DNA of 64,000 nucleotides from Plectosphaerella cucumerina (lineage: Eukaryota; Ascomycota; Sordariomycetes; Glomerellales; Plectosphaerellaceae), in assembly GCA_020746995.1 (NCBI GenBank), contig JAGPXD010000002.1, positions 1,302,001 through 1,366,000 on the forward strand, given 5' to 3'. Under the pieces are notes generated by a model. It was not told where the DNA came from. It saw only the letters and a program-made list of their open reading frames with translations, and did no database searches. Of the stretch, positions 54,656-64,000 are shown in pieces (the first letter of the stretch is position 1; each line of letters begins with the position of its first letter). The translations under genes were made by a program, and so were the position numbers.

Positions 54656-55211
54656 ATGGCGCCCGCTGCCGGAGCTAAGAAGCAGAAGAAGAAGGTTTGT
54701 CGCCCTGATAGACGCTCGTCGTCCCCCATGATTGCCTCGCGCGCGCAGGCTTGCTAACTCGTTGTCGCAGTGGTACGTTTCCCCGCGATGCCCGGACGAG
54801 ACCGACATGGCGAACCAAAATTCGACCGTGGCCGTACACTCTGCCAAGTAACCCGCAGCACGCTCACACGATACACAGGTCCAAGGGCAAGGTCAAGGAC
54901 AAGGCCCAGCACGCCGTCATCCTCGACAAGACCACCTCCGAGAAGCTCTACAAGGATGTCCCGTCTTTCCGTCTCGTCACCGTCGCCACCCTGGTCGACC
55001 GCATGAAGATCAACGGCTCGCTGGCAAGGCAATGCATCAAGGACCTCGAGGAGAAGGGCATCATCAAGCCCGTCGTCCAGCACAGCAAGATGAAGATCTA
55101 CAGTACGTCGTCGCCAACACAGCCTCGGACGCTTTCGCATCTCCCCGGCCACCGGAGCAAGAACACATCACTAACAACCTCCCAGCTCGTGCTGTTGGCG
55201 GTACCGATTAA
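54656..55211 (+). CDS. RPS25: 40S ribosomal protein S25 (eS25), with a 2-nt microexon
   Basis: Four exons: 54656-54694, 54771-54772, 54879-55102 and 55186-55211, giving 96 residues. The first exon encodes MAPAAGAKKQKKK. The second is only TG, which with the first base of exon 3 makes the Trp codon of the conserved WSKGKVKDKAQHAVILD start of eS25. Both introns around it have canonical ends: GTTTGT..GCTAAC..CGCAG (76 bases) and GTACGT..GCTCAC..CACAG (106 bases). Body and tail (VPSFRLVTVATLVDRMKING, SLARQCIKDLEEKGIIKP, IYTRAVGGTD) are typical. No two- or three-exon alternative keeps the frame and the tryptophan. Component of the 40S head, needed for some internal ribosome entry. Divergent from RPS5. 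Confidence 0.93.
54771..54772 (+). other. RPS25: Two-nucleotide microexon of RPS25
   Basis: TG between the acceptor TTGTCGCAG (ending 54770) and the donor GTACGT (starting 54773). Inferred from the requirement for a Trp codon and frame between exons 1 and 3; not confirmed by transcripts. Confidence 0.75.
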
Positions 55212-58200
55212 GCGAGTCACGACCTCCCGCGATGGACATGATCATGGTTTTTCGTCGTTATGGTTCGGCTGGCCTGGGTGCAAAGGGTTAGATATCAAGA
55301 CCCGCAAAAGGGTACTCATGCTCGGTGTAGCATCGGAATCGGAATCGTTTGACCCAACCAACCCCACGCAACTCTCGATGACGGCCTGAATGGTGCATGC
55401 TGATGACCGAGCGCTGCGGCACAACTGCCCGCGCTCTCTCTCGGTGCCTCGCCCATTAGCCCAGGGATTTGGCAGTGTGCGACGGCGCGCCGCAACACGC
55501 CCCCACGTCGTGCCCTTGGGCACACGTCAATCTGGGCTCCGGCCTAGGAAGCCGCAACTGAGGTGTTCAGTAGCAGGGTAGTAATCCCAGACATCTCAGA
55601 CATGCGAGTCTCTACCTCGTGATGTTGCTGTGGTGGAAATCCGCTGCGATGGAGGACTCGGATGTGGTCGGGCCGGCGACATCATGACATTCATGTACGG
55701 TCTTCGTGACGAACCGAGATACATCGTCTGGCTGCCATGGAGTTCAAACGCACTCAGACCCCTTGACCCGAAGACACAGGAGGTTGCCGCGGAACGGCTA
55801 AAAACCTTCACCAGTAGTCGACGATCTGACAATGACGAGATCATCACCAATGAATTCTTGAAACAAGTACTTCTAGTCACCCCCAGACACTGAAAGTACC
55901 CCAGCCTGCCAGCCCGAGGTATCAAACGCCGCCGCAAGCCGACACTCGGCCAATGAGGCATGCCAAGCACCTTGATAGTGAAGCGGTGGCGCCAAGAAAT
56001 GGTTGTCCACCATCCTCGGATTAATACTTTCGCTGCGAGGGCGTCAGCCATTAGACACTCCTAGCTCGGTGTGGGGGGACCCGAGCGACTTCCGTCCGGA
56101 CCGGCGGCGAAGTCGACGGCGCCCTGCTCGTGTGCTTCCTCTCTGCACCTGCACCGAAGACGACAAACACTGTGAGAGGCCAGCAAGGCCAGGTCAGAAC
56201 CGGAGGCCGGTGCTATCTGCGCCGGAGCGGACAGCGCCCAGTGGCCACCACTGGAAAATACCTCGCTGCAGGATGGCGAAACCAGGCTCGGGACATCTTG
56301 GAGGTGGTGTGGTCTGGGCCTCCCTTCCAATCATTTTTCCGGACGCCAGGGGCTGGGTGGCAGCCACCAGCAAGGCAAGGCCGGGGGCCCGGGGGCAGGC
56401 AGGTCGCCGTGCCAGCAGCGCAGCACTGAGCCTGAGGTGGCAGCGAGCAAAACCTTTCGCCCGAGACGACTTCCGGGTCCCCGCTGAAATTTTTTAAAAT
56501 GCGCCCCCCTTCCAGACCAGATCAGCGGGAGCGACGGCGGGTGGAACGGGGCGGCGGCCAGCCCGGGCTCGCAGCTATTTCCGATGATGGGGGGGTCGGT
56601 CGGCCCGGGGGTGCATTCGACTCGACGACCTTCACGGCGAAAGGCTGCTGGAGACGGGTTTTACGGGGCCCCAGGGAACGGGAAAGGGGGATCAGAGAGC
56701 GAAACGCATCGCTCGGAGATGAAGGGCTCCAGCTCGAGCAACATTGAGAGGCATGGCGATGATGATGATGAGAAACGGAACGTGTCTAGAGTGGCAATGT
56801 TCTTCTCCCTTTGGTCCAGGCCGTCTCTGGTTTTCAATGCCTTCGCCCGCCACCTTGAATGCAAGACAAGCAAGCTCTGGCTGCTGTTGTCCGTCACCGG
56901 CAAAGCACCCCTGGGCAATTGCTGTTTTAGCTCGGCTGTTTGAGTGCTGGGCGGGTCAGGGGAGCGGGAAGTGATCCGGACAGGGTCCTGTCTCGATGCG
57001 CACCTGTGCTCGTGAGGGAGGCGCCGGATCCCACGCAGGAGGACGGCTTCACTATGGAAGGCAGTTCGAAGACGTAGAGACTGAATGACCTGGTGATGCT
57101 TCTCTATTGCTGGAGGACTGTTTGAACTGAAGATGTTCCTTGGCGATACGTGACGCCGTCGTCTTCAGGTTCCGAATATCCCGGACAAGATGATTGATGG
57201 ATGTCAGACGAACGCTTCCCACATATGCCCGTGCTGCGGCGACAAGGACGAGGGTTGACGAGATTGGAGAACTGTCGGTGAGTGAACACTTCATCATCAG
57301 TGCACGAAATCCATTGCAAGTGCCGAGATCATTCAAGGCGTGGTCTGGAGGCTACGACGAGATCTGGGAAAGCCACTTGTGTGCAGACTGATGGTGGCGC
57401 CGGCAGGACGGGAGTGCGTTGCCGATCTCGAGACACACGCTTCTATTCAGCCTCAGTGACATCGACCCGGACAAGACTAGAAGTCAGTTTGGGCACACGA
57501 GCAGCCTCACCATCACTACAACGCGCGGATGCAGTCCGGGGCGGCGCCGAGTCGCCGTGTCTTCCCTCGGACGTGGGACGGCACCTAACGCGTTCTGGAG
57601 CCTGTCGAGAACAAGGTCAAGGTCTGAAGGCCCATAGACCTAGCTGGCATTGCACTGTCTCTGACCTGATTCGACAATGGGGCTCGAGATGCCCATTTCC
57701 GCATACCCTTGATATCCTGGGTGCGGGCTCGTGAGGATGGAGCTGGCAGCTGCGGATTCGGCGGGCCTCGGTCTCGAGCACAAGCAGAGGCATCTTGAAG
57801 CCGGAGAATCTTGAGATTCGAAGCGAACATGGCAGTGGCTACAGGCTCTTCGTGAAGAAGAGCGGCCACAGTCCATAGTATTATCCAAATTTTCAACCGC
57901 GAGCGCAGCTCCATATCTGTAGAGGCACCTGCTGCAACTGCTGCAACTCCAACCGCAACTGCCCGCATGTGAATGGACCGCAACTGCTCCCTGGGCAAAT
58001 TCACACAGGAGGGCCGACCAGGGGCCAATCTCGGTCGGGCTGAACCGGGTTATCGCGTCCAATTAGCGCGGCGGCCTCAGGCCGACGGGGTTGCCGGGGC
58101 AGGAGAAATGGGGGTTGGGGGGGTTTTGCTGCACCAGTGGGTACGTACCCCGTGCGTGCGCGCCGGGAGGAATCGCTCAAAAGGCCTGCGCAGCCAGAAA

Positions 58201-58339
58201 AAAATTTCCCTTTCTAACCTCTCACCTCCAACAGTTTGACGACTGCCCATCTTCCTCCTCCATCCACCATCCTCGAGACCATCGAGACCTCCCCCCTCAG
58301 TCCTTTTTCTCTTCAGGTTTCTTCGTTACCACCGCCACA
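55212..58339. other. Long gene-poor interval with possible coding relics
   Basis: 3.1 kb between RPS25 and the ADP/ATP carrier gene, both on the plus strand. Two short frames look slightly protein-like (55630-55893 plus; 57052-57336 minus) but have no recognised domain, start context or splice partners. The last 130 bases are TC-rich (CCTCCATCC..CTCTTCAGG), the promoter/leader of the carrier gene. No RNA genes were recognised. Confidence 0.5.
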
Positions 58340-59590
58340 ATGTCTGACGGTCCCAAGACGGTCCTGGGCATGCCGGTACGTGTCCTCTGCCCTTCCTCCC
58401 TTTTCCGCCCGGTCGCGCAGACGCAAAATCCCTCTCGCGTGTCACCAGCAGCCCAACCCGCCCGAGATGAACTCCATTCATCCGCAAAGCTCTTCATCGA
58501 GGCCAATTGGCCTCGCCTTGAGCTTCGCGAGATGCGTCGAGATCTTTCGATGGACCGCTGTCAATGACCGCGATGGATCGCATCAAGATGCAGCAAATGC
58601 CACGAAGCCTCCCCGGCTCCTTCCGCGTTTGCGTCTGCCGCCGCCAGCAATCCAGCATCACTGATCAATTGACTAACTTTCATCTCTTCACAGCCCTTCA
58701 TTGCCGACTTCCTCATGGGTGGTGTCTCCGCCGCTGTCTCCAAGACCGCTGCCGCCCCCATCGAGCGTGTCAAGCTCCTGATCCAGAACCAGGATGAGAT
58801 GCTCAAGGTCGGCCGTCTCGACCGCAAGTACGATGGTATCATCGACTGCTTCAAGCGCACTTCGCAGGCCGAGGGTGTCATGTCCCTGTGGCGTGGCAAC
58901 ACCGCCAACGTCATCCGTTACTTCCCTACCCAGGCCCTGAACTTCGCTTTCCGCGACAAGTTCAAGAAGATGTTCGGCTACAAGAAGGACCGTGACGGCT
59001 ACGCCCTGTGGATGGCCGGCAACCTGGCCTCCGGCGGTGCCGCTGGTGCCACCTCGCTCCTCTTCGTCTACTCCCTCGACTACGCCCGTACTCGTCTTGC
59101 CAACGATGCCAAGAACGCCAAGGGCGGCGGTGACCGTCAGTTCAACGGTCTCGTCGACGTCTACCGCAAGACTCTCGCCTCCGACGGTATTGCCGGTCTC
59201 TACCGTGGCTTCATGCCCTCCGTTGCCGGTATCGTCGTCTACCGTGGTCTCTACTTCGGCATGTACGACTCCATCAAGCCCGTCGTCCTCACTGGTTCCC
59301 TCGAGGGCAACTTCCTCGCCTCGTTCGCTCTCGGCTGGCTCGTCACCACCGGTGCCGGTATCGCCTCTTACCCTCTCGACACCATCCGTCGTCGCATGAT
59401 GATGACCTCCGGCGGCACTGTCCACTACAAGGGCGCCTTCGACGCCGGTCGCCAGATCATCGCCAACGAGGGTGTCAAGTCTCTCTTCAAGGGTGCCGGT
59501 GCCAACATCCTCCGTGGTGTTGCCGGTGCTGGTGTCCTGTCGATCTACGACCAGCTCCAGGTCCTCCTCTTCGGCAAGGCCTTCAAGTAA
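58340..59590 (+). CDS. AAC: Mitochondrial ADP/ATP carrier
   Basis: Two exons, 58340-58375 and 58694-59590, give 310 residues; the first encodes only MSDGPKTVLGMP and the intron is long for this window (318 bases). Inner-membrane antiporter exchanging cytosolic ADP for matrix ATP. Three mitochondrial-carrier repeats are visible, each with a Px[DE]xx[KR]-like motif (PIERVK, SLDYARTR, PLDTIRRR), six helices, and the ADP/ATP-carrier signature RRRMMM at residues 244-249. Codon use is strongly biased to C-ending codons, as expected for a highly expressed gene. A TC-rich leader precedes the ATG (CCACAATGTC). Assignment is firm. Confidence 0.97.
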
Positions 59591-60152
59591 ACGTCTCAAG
59601 CTTGTCAGCTTCCAATGACGACCACAACAACACCTCTCAGACCACGGTCTGGTGCGGTGATGAACAGGGGAGATGGCTCGATCGGCCTGGAATAGATGTG
59701 GATGGTTGGCTCGTGGAGGGGCGTGACGGATAGTCGCGGGAAAGAGACCCAGATATCACGACACGGTGGTTTCCCTGGTTCCCTGGCTTTTCGCGGTTAG
59801 ACTGGCATCCGGCAAGGCGTTTTCTATGCTCGACCCTGCTTCGAGAGGCCTGATCCGCTGTAATTATACGTCCCTAGGCGATTTCCTGATTGTACTCATG
59901 AAACTTCAAACCTCTCCTTCGCTCGTGATGATCTCGTCTCTTCGTGATGAAAAGTTGGTGATACCTTGGACAGAGGATCTGGCCTTTCAATCACGTGACC
60001 TGGCGGCGACCCCACAACGGGTGGCACGCGTCTACCACTGTCACGCGTCGGGCACCATCCTCGACACTCTCCTCTGCTTCGCAGCGACACGTTTCTACTC
60101 TGCTCAAGTTCATCAGCAGACTGGTTCTGTGCGTTTTGTGCCCTCCGCAGCC
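59591..60152. other. Intergenic region
   Basis: 562 bases between the carrier stop and the CENP-X start, both plus strand. The CENP-X frame is open back to about 59766, but that part is not protein-like. An AATTATACG element lies near 59862. Confidence 0.45.
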
Positions 60153-60790
60153 ATGCCTCCGAAACAGACTACTGGCGCCAAACGCGGGCGGCCAGCAAAC
60201 GCAACCAAAGGCCCTGCGCCGAAGCGCAAATCGACCCCCAAAGCCGCGTCGAGCGTCGACCCGTTCGCCTCCTCAGAAGCCGAGTCTGTCAATCAAGACG
60301 ACGACGACGATGTAGAGGTCCTGGGGTCGGAAGCAGAGACGCCCAAGAAACGACGAACGCCGGCCGCCAAGGGCAAGGGCAAGTCGAAGGCCAGAACACC
60401 GAGTCGACGGGATGAAGACGCCAGCGACGAGGAGATGGATGTCGACGCGAATACATCGGCGGCGAGGAGAGGATCGCGAGGCAGGCCGGAGACGGTCGAC
60501 GACGATGACGAGCCGCCAGAGAAGACGATACCGCCGGGTCTGGTGTCCAGGCTGCTGCAGGACATGTTCGAGAAGGAGGGGACGCGGATGACGGGCGACG
60601 CGGCACGGGTGACGGCCAAGTACATTGACGTATTTGTGCGCGAGGCGGTGGCGCGGTGCATGCACGAGAAGACGGGGACGTTCCTGGAGGTGAGTGGTGA
60701 AGTCTCTTGGGAAAGAAGATGAAAGGCTGACAGACCGGTTAGGTTGACGACTTGGAAAAGGTCGCACCGCAGCTTCTGATGGACTTCTAA
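60153..60790 (+). CDS. Centromere protein X (CENP-X/MHF2), histone-fold protein
   Basis: Two exons, 60153-60689 and 60743-60790, give 194 residues; the 53-base intron has a CTGAC branch site. The N-terminal 120 residues are basic and acidic low-complexity sequence with KRGRPANATK and RRGSRGRPET patches and a DDDDDVEVLGSE stretch. The C-terminal 70 residues form the conserved CENP-X histone fold: IPPGLVSRLLQDMFEKEGT, RMTGDAARVTAKYIDVFVRE, AVARCMHEK and LEVDDLEKVAPQLLMDF. With CENP-S (MHF1) it forms a tetramer acting at kinetochores and with the FANCM-type helicase at stalled forks. Animal CENP-X is about 80 residues; the long N-terminal extension is usual in filamentous ascomycetes. The short second exon completes the last helix. 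Confidence 0.9.
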
Positions 60791-63675
60791 GGTTCGACAC
60801 ACGATTTCGACACATACTGCCGCACGAAGCAGCAGCAGGAGCTTCAGCTCGACGGAGCTTTCCCCACGAATAGCTTCTCGAGTCGAGGACAGCAGACTGC
60901 GGCCGCCTGTCTGCTGGTCTTCTCGAGGCGCGTGACTCTTCTCTACTCGGACGAGTTTTTTTTTCAAATCAGATGAGCAGGCAGCGCTTTGTCTGCCTGG
61001 CGACGACTTCAGACAGAAGCGTCTCTCATAGAGTGGGAAATCAAGCCACAGGACCCGACCTCTGTGTCGAGCGACTGGACGACGTCTCTGATTTCATTGC
61101 ACTTGGCGTCCATTCTCCCAGACGCCCGCACAGCTTGTCTGAAGCCTCGCTGACGTGCCTCGATGCAGCGGCACCCAGACCGCGCCGCGCAGCGTGACAT
61201 GAGAGGCGGGGTCAGGCAGCAGACGGGCGGGCGCTGGAGGTCTTTACTCTTCATCACCTGATGGGCGCCGCTTTGTCCCAAGACGGGCCACGAAGCCGAG
61301 TCATGCGGCAGGCGTGACGGGCGGGCGCGTCCCCCCTCCTGAAAAAAAAGAGCTTTCCCGCGTCCGAAGTATCGGCGTCATGCTGATGGAGCGGACGTCA
61401 GGCCATCACGGCGCAAATGTGTGGAGGGGGCCCAAAGGAAGTCAGGGCGCACGTAATCCGATGACCTGGAACTTGTCGTCTCTTGCGGCAGAGGCTGTAG
61501 GCGAGATGACGTCCGCCCATGTCGCGGCGGTTGAGATGAGGACGAAACTGTGGAGGGGAAGGGGGAGGGGGCAGAGAAGACTCGGAGATGTACATTGCAG
61601 GCAGAGGAGTAAGAGATGTGTGCCCCGCGTGGCACATTGTTTCGTTTCCATCAAGTACGACCACCACCTGAGGATGAATGGGCGATCAGGTCACGGCGCT
61701 GACAAGTCCGAGGATGGCGCGGCGAAACGATTGAGACAGGAGCGGCACGACATGGCCGACGCCGCGTCTTCTGCAGTATGAATGCCTGACAAGAGGCGCG
61801 GCCCTGCGGCATCTGGCATGACAGCAAGCGGCCGTGATTCCCGTGATGATGTGCTGCGCCCGCGGCGGGAGTTGGAGGGAAGAAGGGGGTCGCAGCGGCA
61901 GCGGGCAGGAACAGATCAGTGCGTTGCAGTTGGGAGGGAGGGGGGCCAGCAGATCCAGATCTCCCCTTGGCAGCAGCAGCAGCATCATCAGACGGACGAG
62001 GATGATCATGATTGCATTGCGAACTCGTCGATGGGCCAATCCAACCGTCGGCAAAGCAGCCGGGCAAAGCAGCGGTCATTGACGCACGGGGCCGGATGGG
62101 GCGTGTTCGGTTCACGTGTTGGGCGCAAAGGGTTCGAGGAGCCATGCTGCTAGCAGCGGCACCGTTGCATCGACGTGGAGAGGGACGTTGGGGTGCCTTG
62201 CAGTAGCGCGAGGCTCGAGGTCGAGCAGCGAAAGGGGGAGGCCTGAGACGAGGTGCGTCTCGAGGCGTGTCGGAGAGTCGAGGTGAAGCACATCCGAGCT
62301 CTGCCTCCCGTTTCGACAGGGGTAGGGCGACCCGCTTTTCGTCCCTTTCCCCAAGGCCCCCAGCTGGAGCTGCCCGCCCTCGGACATTTTTTTGCGTAGG
62401 GCGAAAGGCACGACGACGACTTCAGCAAACTACCGGTCATCTCGTCCCAGCCCCGTCGTGATGAGGCTTCACACGGTCGCACACACGTATGCCAGACGCG
62501 GGCGTCGAGATGATTCGGGATGGTCGCCTGTTCTATCTTGAGACGGAGGGCGAGTCTATTTCGACCATGATTGACAGGCGGGACGGAGTCATTCATTCTG
62601 CAGTGTACGACCCCAGACTCGATGAACAACCCGCGATACCATGATGCCTGGCATACCGCTGGTCCTCGCATCACGGACTCCCTCTCTTCCGGGAGGCTGA
62701 TTACGTTGCTCCAGCGCCGAACATCCATCGACCTGCCAGATGATGTGCCAGGGGGGCCGCTGCCAATGTTTCTCCATTGTCACCCTTGCCGCCGGTTCTG
62801 TCGGTAGAACCAGCAGTGCACTTCAACACCCTGGTCGGCTAGGCCGCCTCCACGGCCGACGATGAAGCACGGGATTGTCCAACCTCGTTTCACGTCACCA
62901 CATCAGCCCCCCCCGCCGCCCTGGGTCACTCACTCACATCACATCGGACATGTCGCCTCAACCTCTTGGCCTTTCTTGCTGTCTGACCCAGCCGTGCGCC
63001 GAGCGTCTCCCGCTAGCAGCTTAGCTGTAACTCGCCTGCCGTCGCCGTCCGAGTGCCCCCCCATCGACCCCAGCCTGACCGCAACCCCCTGGCCGGCACC
63101 ACGGCCCCCCGACGAAGGAGGCACGCCGCTGGGCCCCATCCATAGCCACCATGCCCTGGACCATAGTATCACGACCGACCGAGAGCAGACAGATGCCCGC
63201 CCGCCAGCCTGCCCGCCCTTGGGACGATCCTCGGGCACCTTAAAATTCATGCCGTTTCTTGGTCGTCCCACGTTTCGGCCGGGGGGCCTGCTAGGAAAAA
63301 AGGAGACACCCTCATCCAGTTCATAAGCATCCATCTATCCTCTCGCCTTTTCCCTCCCTTTCGTCTCTTCTTTTCTTCCTCCCTCTTCCTTCCGTGTCTT
63401 CCATCTTCACTTCGTCGTTTTTTTCGCTTTCGATCAAAACCTTTAATCCCCTTCACTTCGAAAACCAATCTTCGACAAACAGGCTAGTCCTCGTTCCTCG
63501 ATTACTCCTTTTACAACACCACAGCGCCAGCCGCTTATACTACTTTTTTGTGTGGTTCTCTGGAAGACCGGTCCGATCATTCTTTTGACGACTCCTCGAC
63601 ACCATACGACTTTATCTTGTCAAGACTCCTTTTTTTTCACCAGACATCTTCAAATCCACATCCAAAACCGCAGAC
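60791..63675. other. Long gene-poor interval with CT-rich promoter at the right end
   Basis: 2.9 kb between CENP-X and the cupredoxin-like gene. Many short frames on both strands lack domains. From 63335 to 63440 there is a strongly pyrimidine-rich tract (CTCTCGCCTTTTCCCTCCC-like), followed by AT-richer leader sequence and an ATG at 63676. Such CT tracts are common in promoters of well-expressed fungal genes. Confidence 0.5.
63335..63440 (+). promoter_or_regulatory. Pyrimidine-rich promoter tract upstream of the cupredoxin-like gene
   Basis: About 105 bases that are nearly all C and T on the coding strand, 235-340 bases upstream of the start codon at 63676. Likely core promoter or transcription start region of a strongly expressed gene; inferred from composition. 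Confidence 0.5.
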
Positions 63676-64000
63676 ATGTTCTTCGCATCAGTCGTCGTCG
63701 CCGCCCTTGCCGGCTTTGCCCAGGCTCAGAGTATGTGGTGGAATCCTAGGCAAACCCTGCTTGGAGCTTCACTAACACGCCCCCAGCCGTCTCCGTCCAG
63801 GCCGTCCAGGTCGCCTCCAACAACGGCTCCCTGACCTTCTCCCCGGATCGCATCACCGCCGCCGAGGGCTCCATGGTCCAGTTCCAGTTCATGGGCGGCA
63901 ACCACACCGTCACCCAGTCCACCTTTGACCAGCCCTGCGTTCCCCTGAACGTCGCCAACCCCGCCGCCACCCAAGCCGGCATCTTCTCCGGCTACGTCCC
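63676..64000 (+). CDS. Secreted cupredoxin-like protein, 3' end beyond window
   Basis: Exon 1 (63676-63730) encodes a signal peptide (MFFASVVVAALAGFAQAQ); exon 2 starts at 63787 after a 56-base intron and runs off the window. About 89 residues are visible. The mature part (TVSVQAVQVASNNGSLTFSP, ITAAEGSMVQFQFMGGNHTVTQSTFDQPC) matches the extracellular cupredoxin-domain proteins common in filamentous fungi, with the His of GNHTVTQS and the Cys of FDQPC in the positions of copper ligands. Homologues often carry a Ser-rich tail and a GPI signal, which cannot be checked here. The role is unclear: possible cell-wall or plant-interaction protein. Confidence 0.85.

Noticed and set aside
55630..55893. 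87-codon plus-strand frame (MVEIRCDGGLGCGRAG start)
   Set aside because: Looks slightly protein-like but begins with a non-ATG codon, has no domain or splice partner, and overlaps a minus-strand frame of greater length.
58688..59599. 303-codon minus-strand frame antisense to the ADP/ATP carrier
   Set aside because: Product of strong codon bias in the carrier gene; Glu/Val/Asp/Gly-rich and featureless.
59766..60152. Upstream extension of the CENP-X frame
   Set aside because: Open by chance; the sequence is not protein-like, and the basic MPPKQTTGAKRGRP start at 60153 fits the family.

Overview
The window is nuclear DNA from a filamentous ascomycete (Pezizomycotina), most likely a Sordariomycete. 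The evidence is GC-rich coding sequence with C-biased third positions, short GT..AG introns (about 47-135 bases, a few longer) with CTAAC/CTGAC branch points, and typical fungal families: Zn2Cys6 regulator, fungal rhodopsin-domain protein, KP4-like secreted protein, tannase and GMC oxidoreductase. No prokaryotic operon, CRISPR array, tRNA, rRNA or intact transposon was seen. I support 25 protein-coding genes, two of them cut by the window edges.

Layout. 1-2651 (-): 5' part of a vacuolar/plasma-membrane type Ca2+-ATPase. 2.65-6.6 kb: gene-poor. 6.6-12.25 kb (+): KP4-like secreted protein, membrane RING-H2 protein, 2-oxoglutarate/Fe(II) oxygenase, NAD(P)-binding Rossmann protein. 12.3-14.75 kb (-) DBP6 helicase is divergent from 15.2-16.8 kb (+) GPI3/PIG-A. 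17.5-18.1 kb (-): small coiled-coil protein. 19.3-26.3 kb (-): a block of secretory-pathway genes (tannase/feruloyl esterase, kelch membrane protein, GMC oxidoreductase), followed by a seven-helix rhodopsin-domain protein (28.2-29.5, +). 30.3-33.7 kb (+): BRD8-like bromodomain protein. 34.0-35.6 kb (-): BTB/POZ protein with an apparent frameshift. 36.0-36.8 (+) SDR is convergent with 36.9-38.3 (-) SCP-x thiolase. 39.4-41.9 (-): Zn2Cys6 transcription factor. 41.9-46.4 kb: gene-poor. 46.4-48.6 (+) RQC1/TCF25; 49.6-49.95 (+) ATX1 copper chaperone; 51.3-52.15 (+) GNAT acetyltransferase lying between two inverted 17-bp minisatellite arrays. 53.4-54.3 (-) RPS5 and 54.66-55.2 (+) RPS25 share a bidirectional promoter. 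58.3-59.6 (+) ADP/ATP carrier; 60.15-60.8 (+) CENP-X; 63.7 kb to the edge (+) secreted cupredoxin-like protein.

Functionally the window mixes conserved housekeeping genes (ribosome biogenesis and quality control, ribosomal proteins, GPI anchor synthesis, mitochondrial nucleotide exchange, kinetochore, copper delivery, chromatin) with a secretory/accessory block. The most notable observations are an apparent two-nucleotide microexon in RPS25, the pair of inverted 17-bp arrays around the acetyltransferase gene, and a one-base reading-frame break in the BTB gene.
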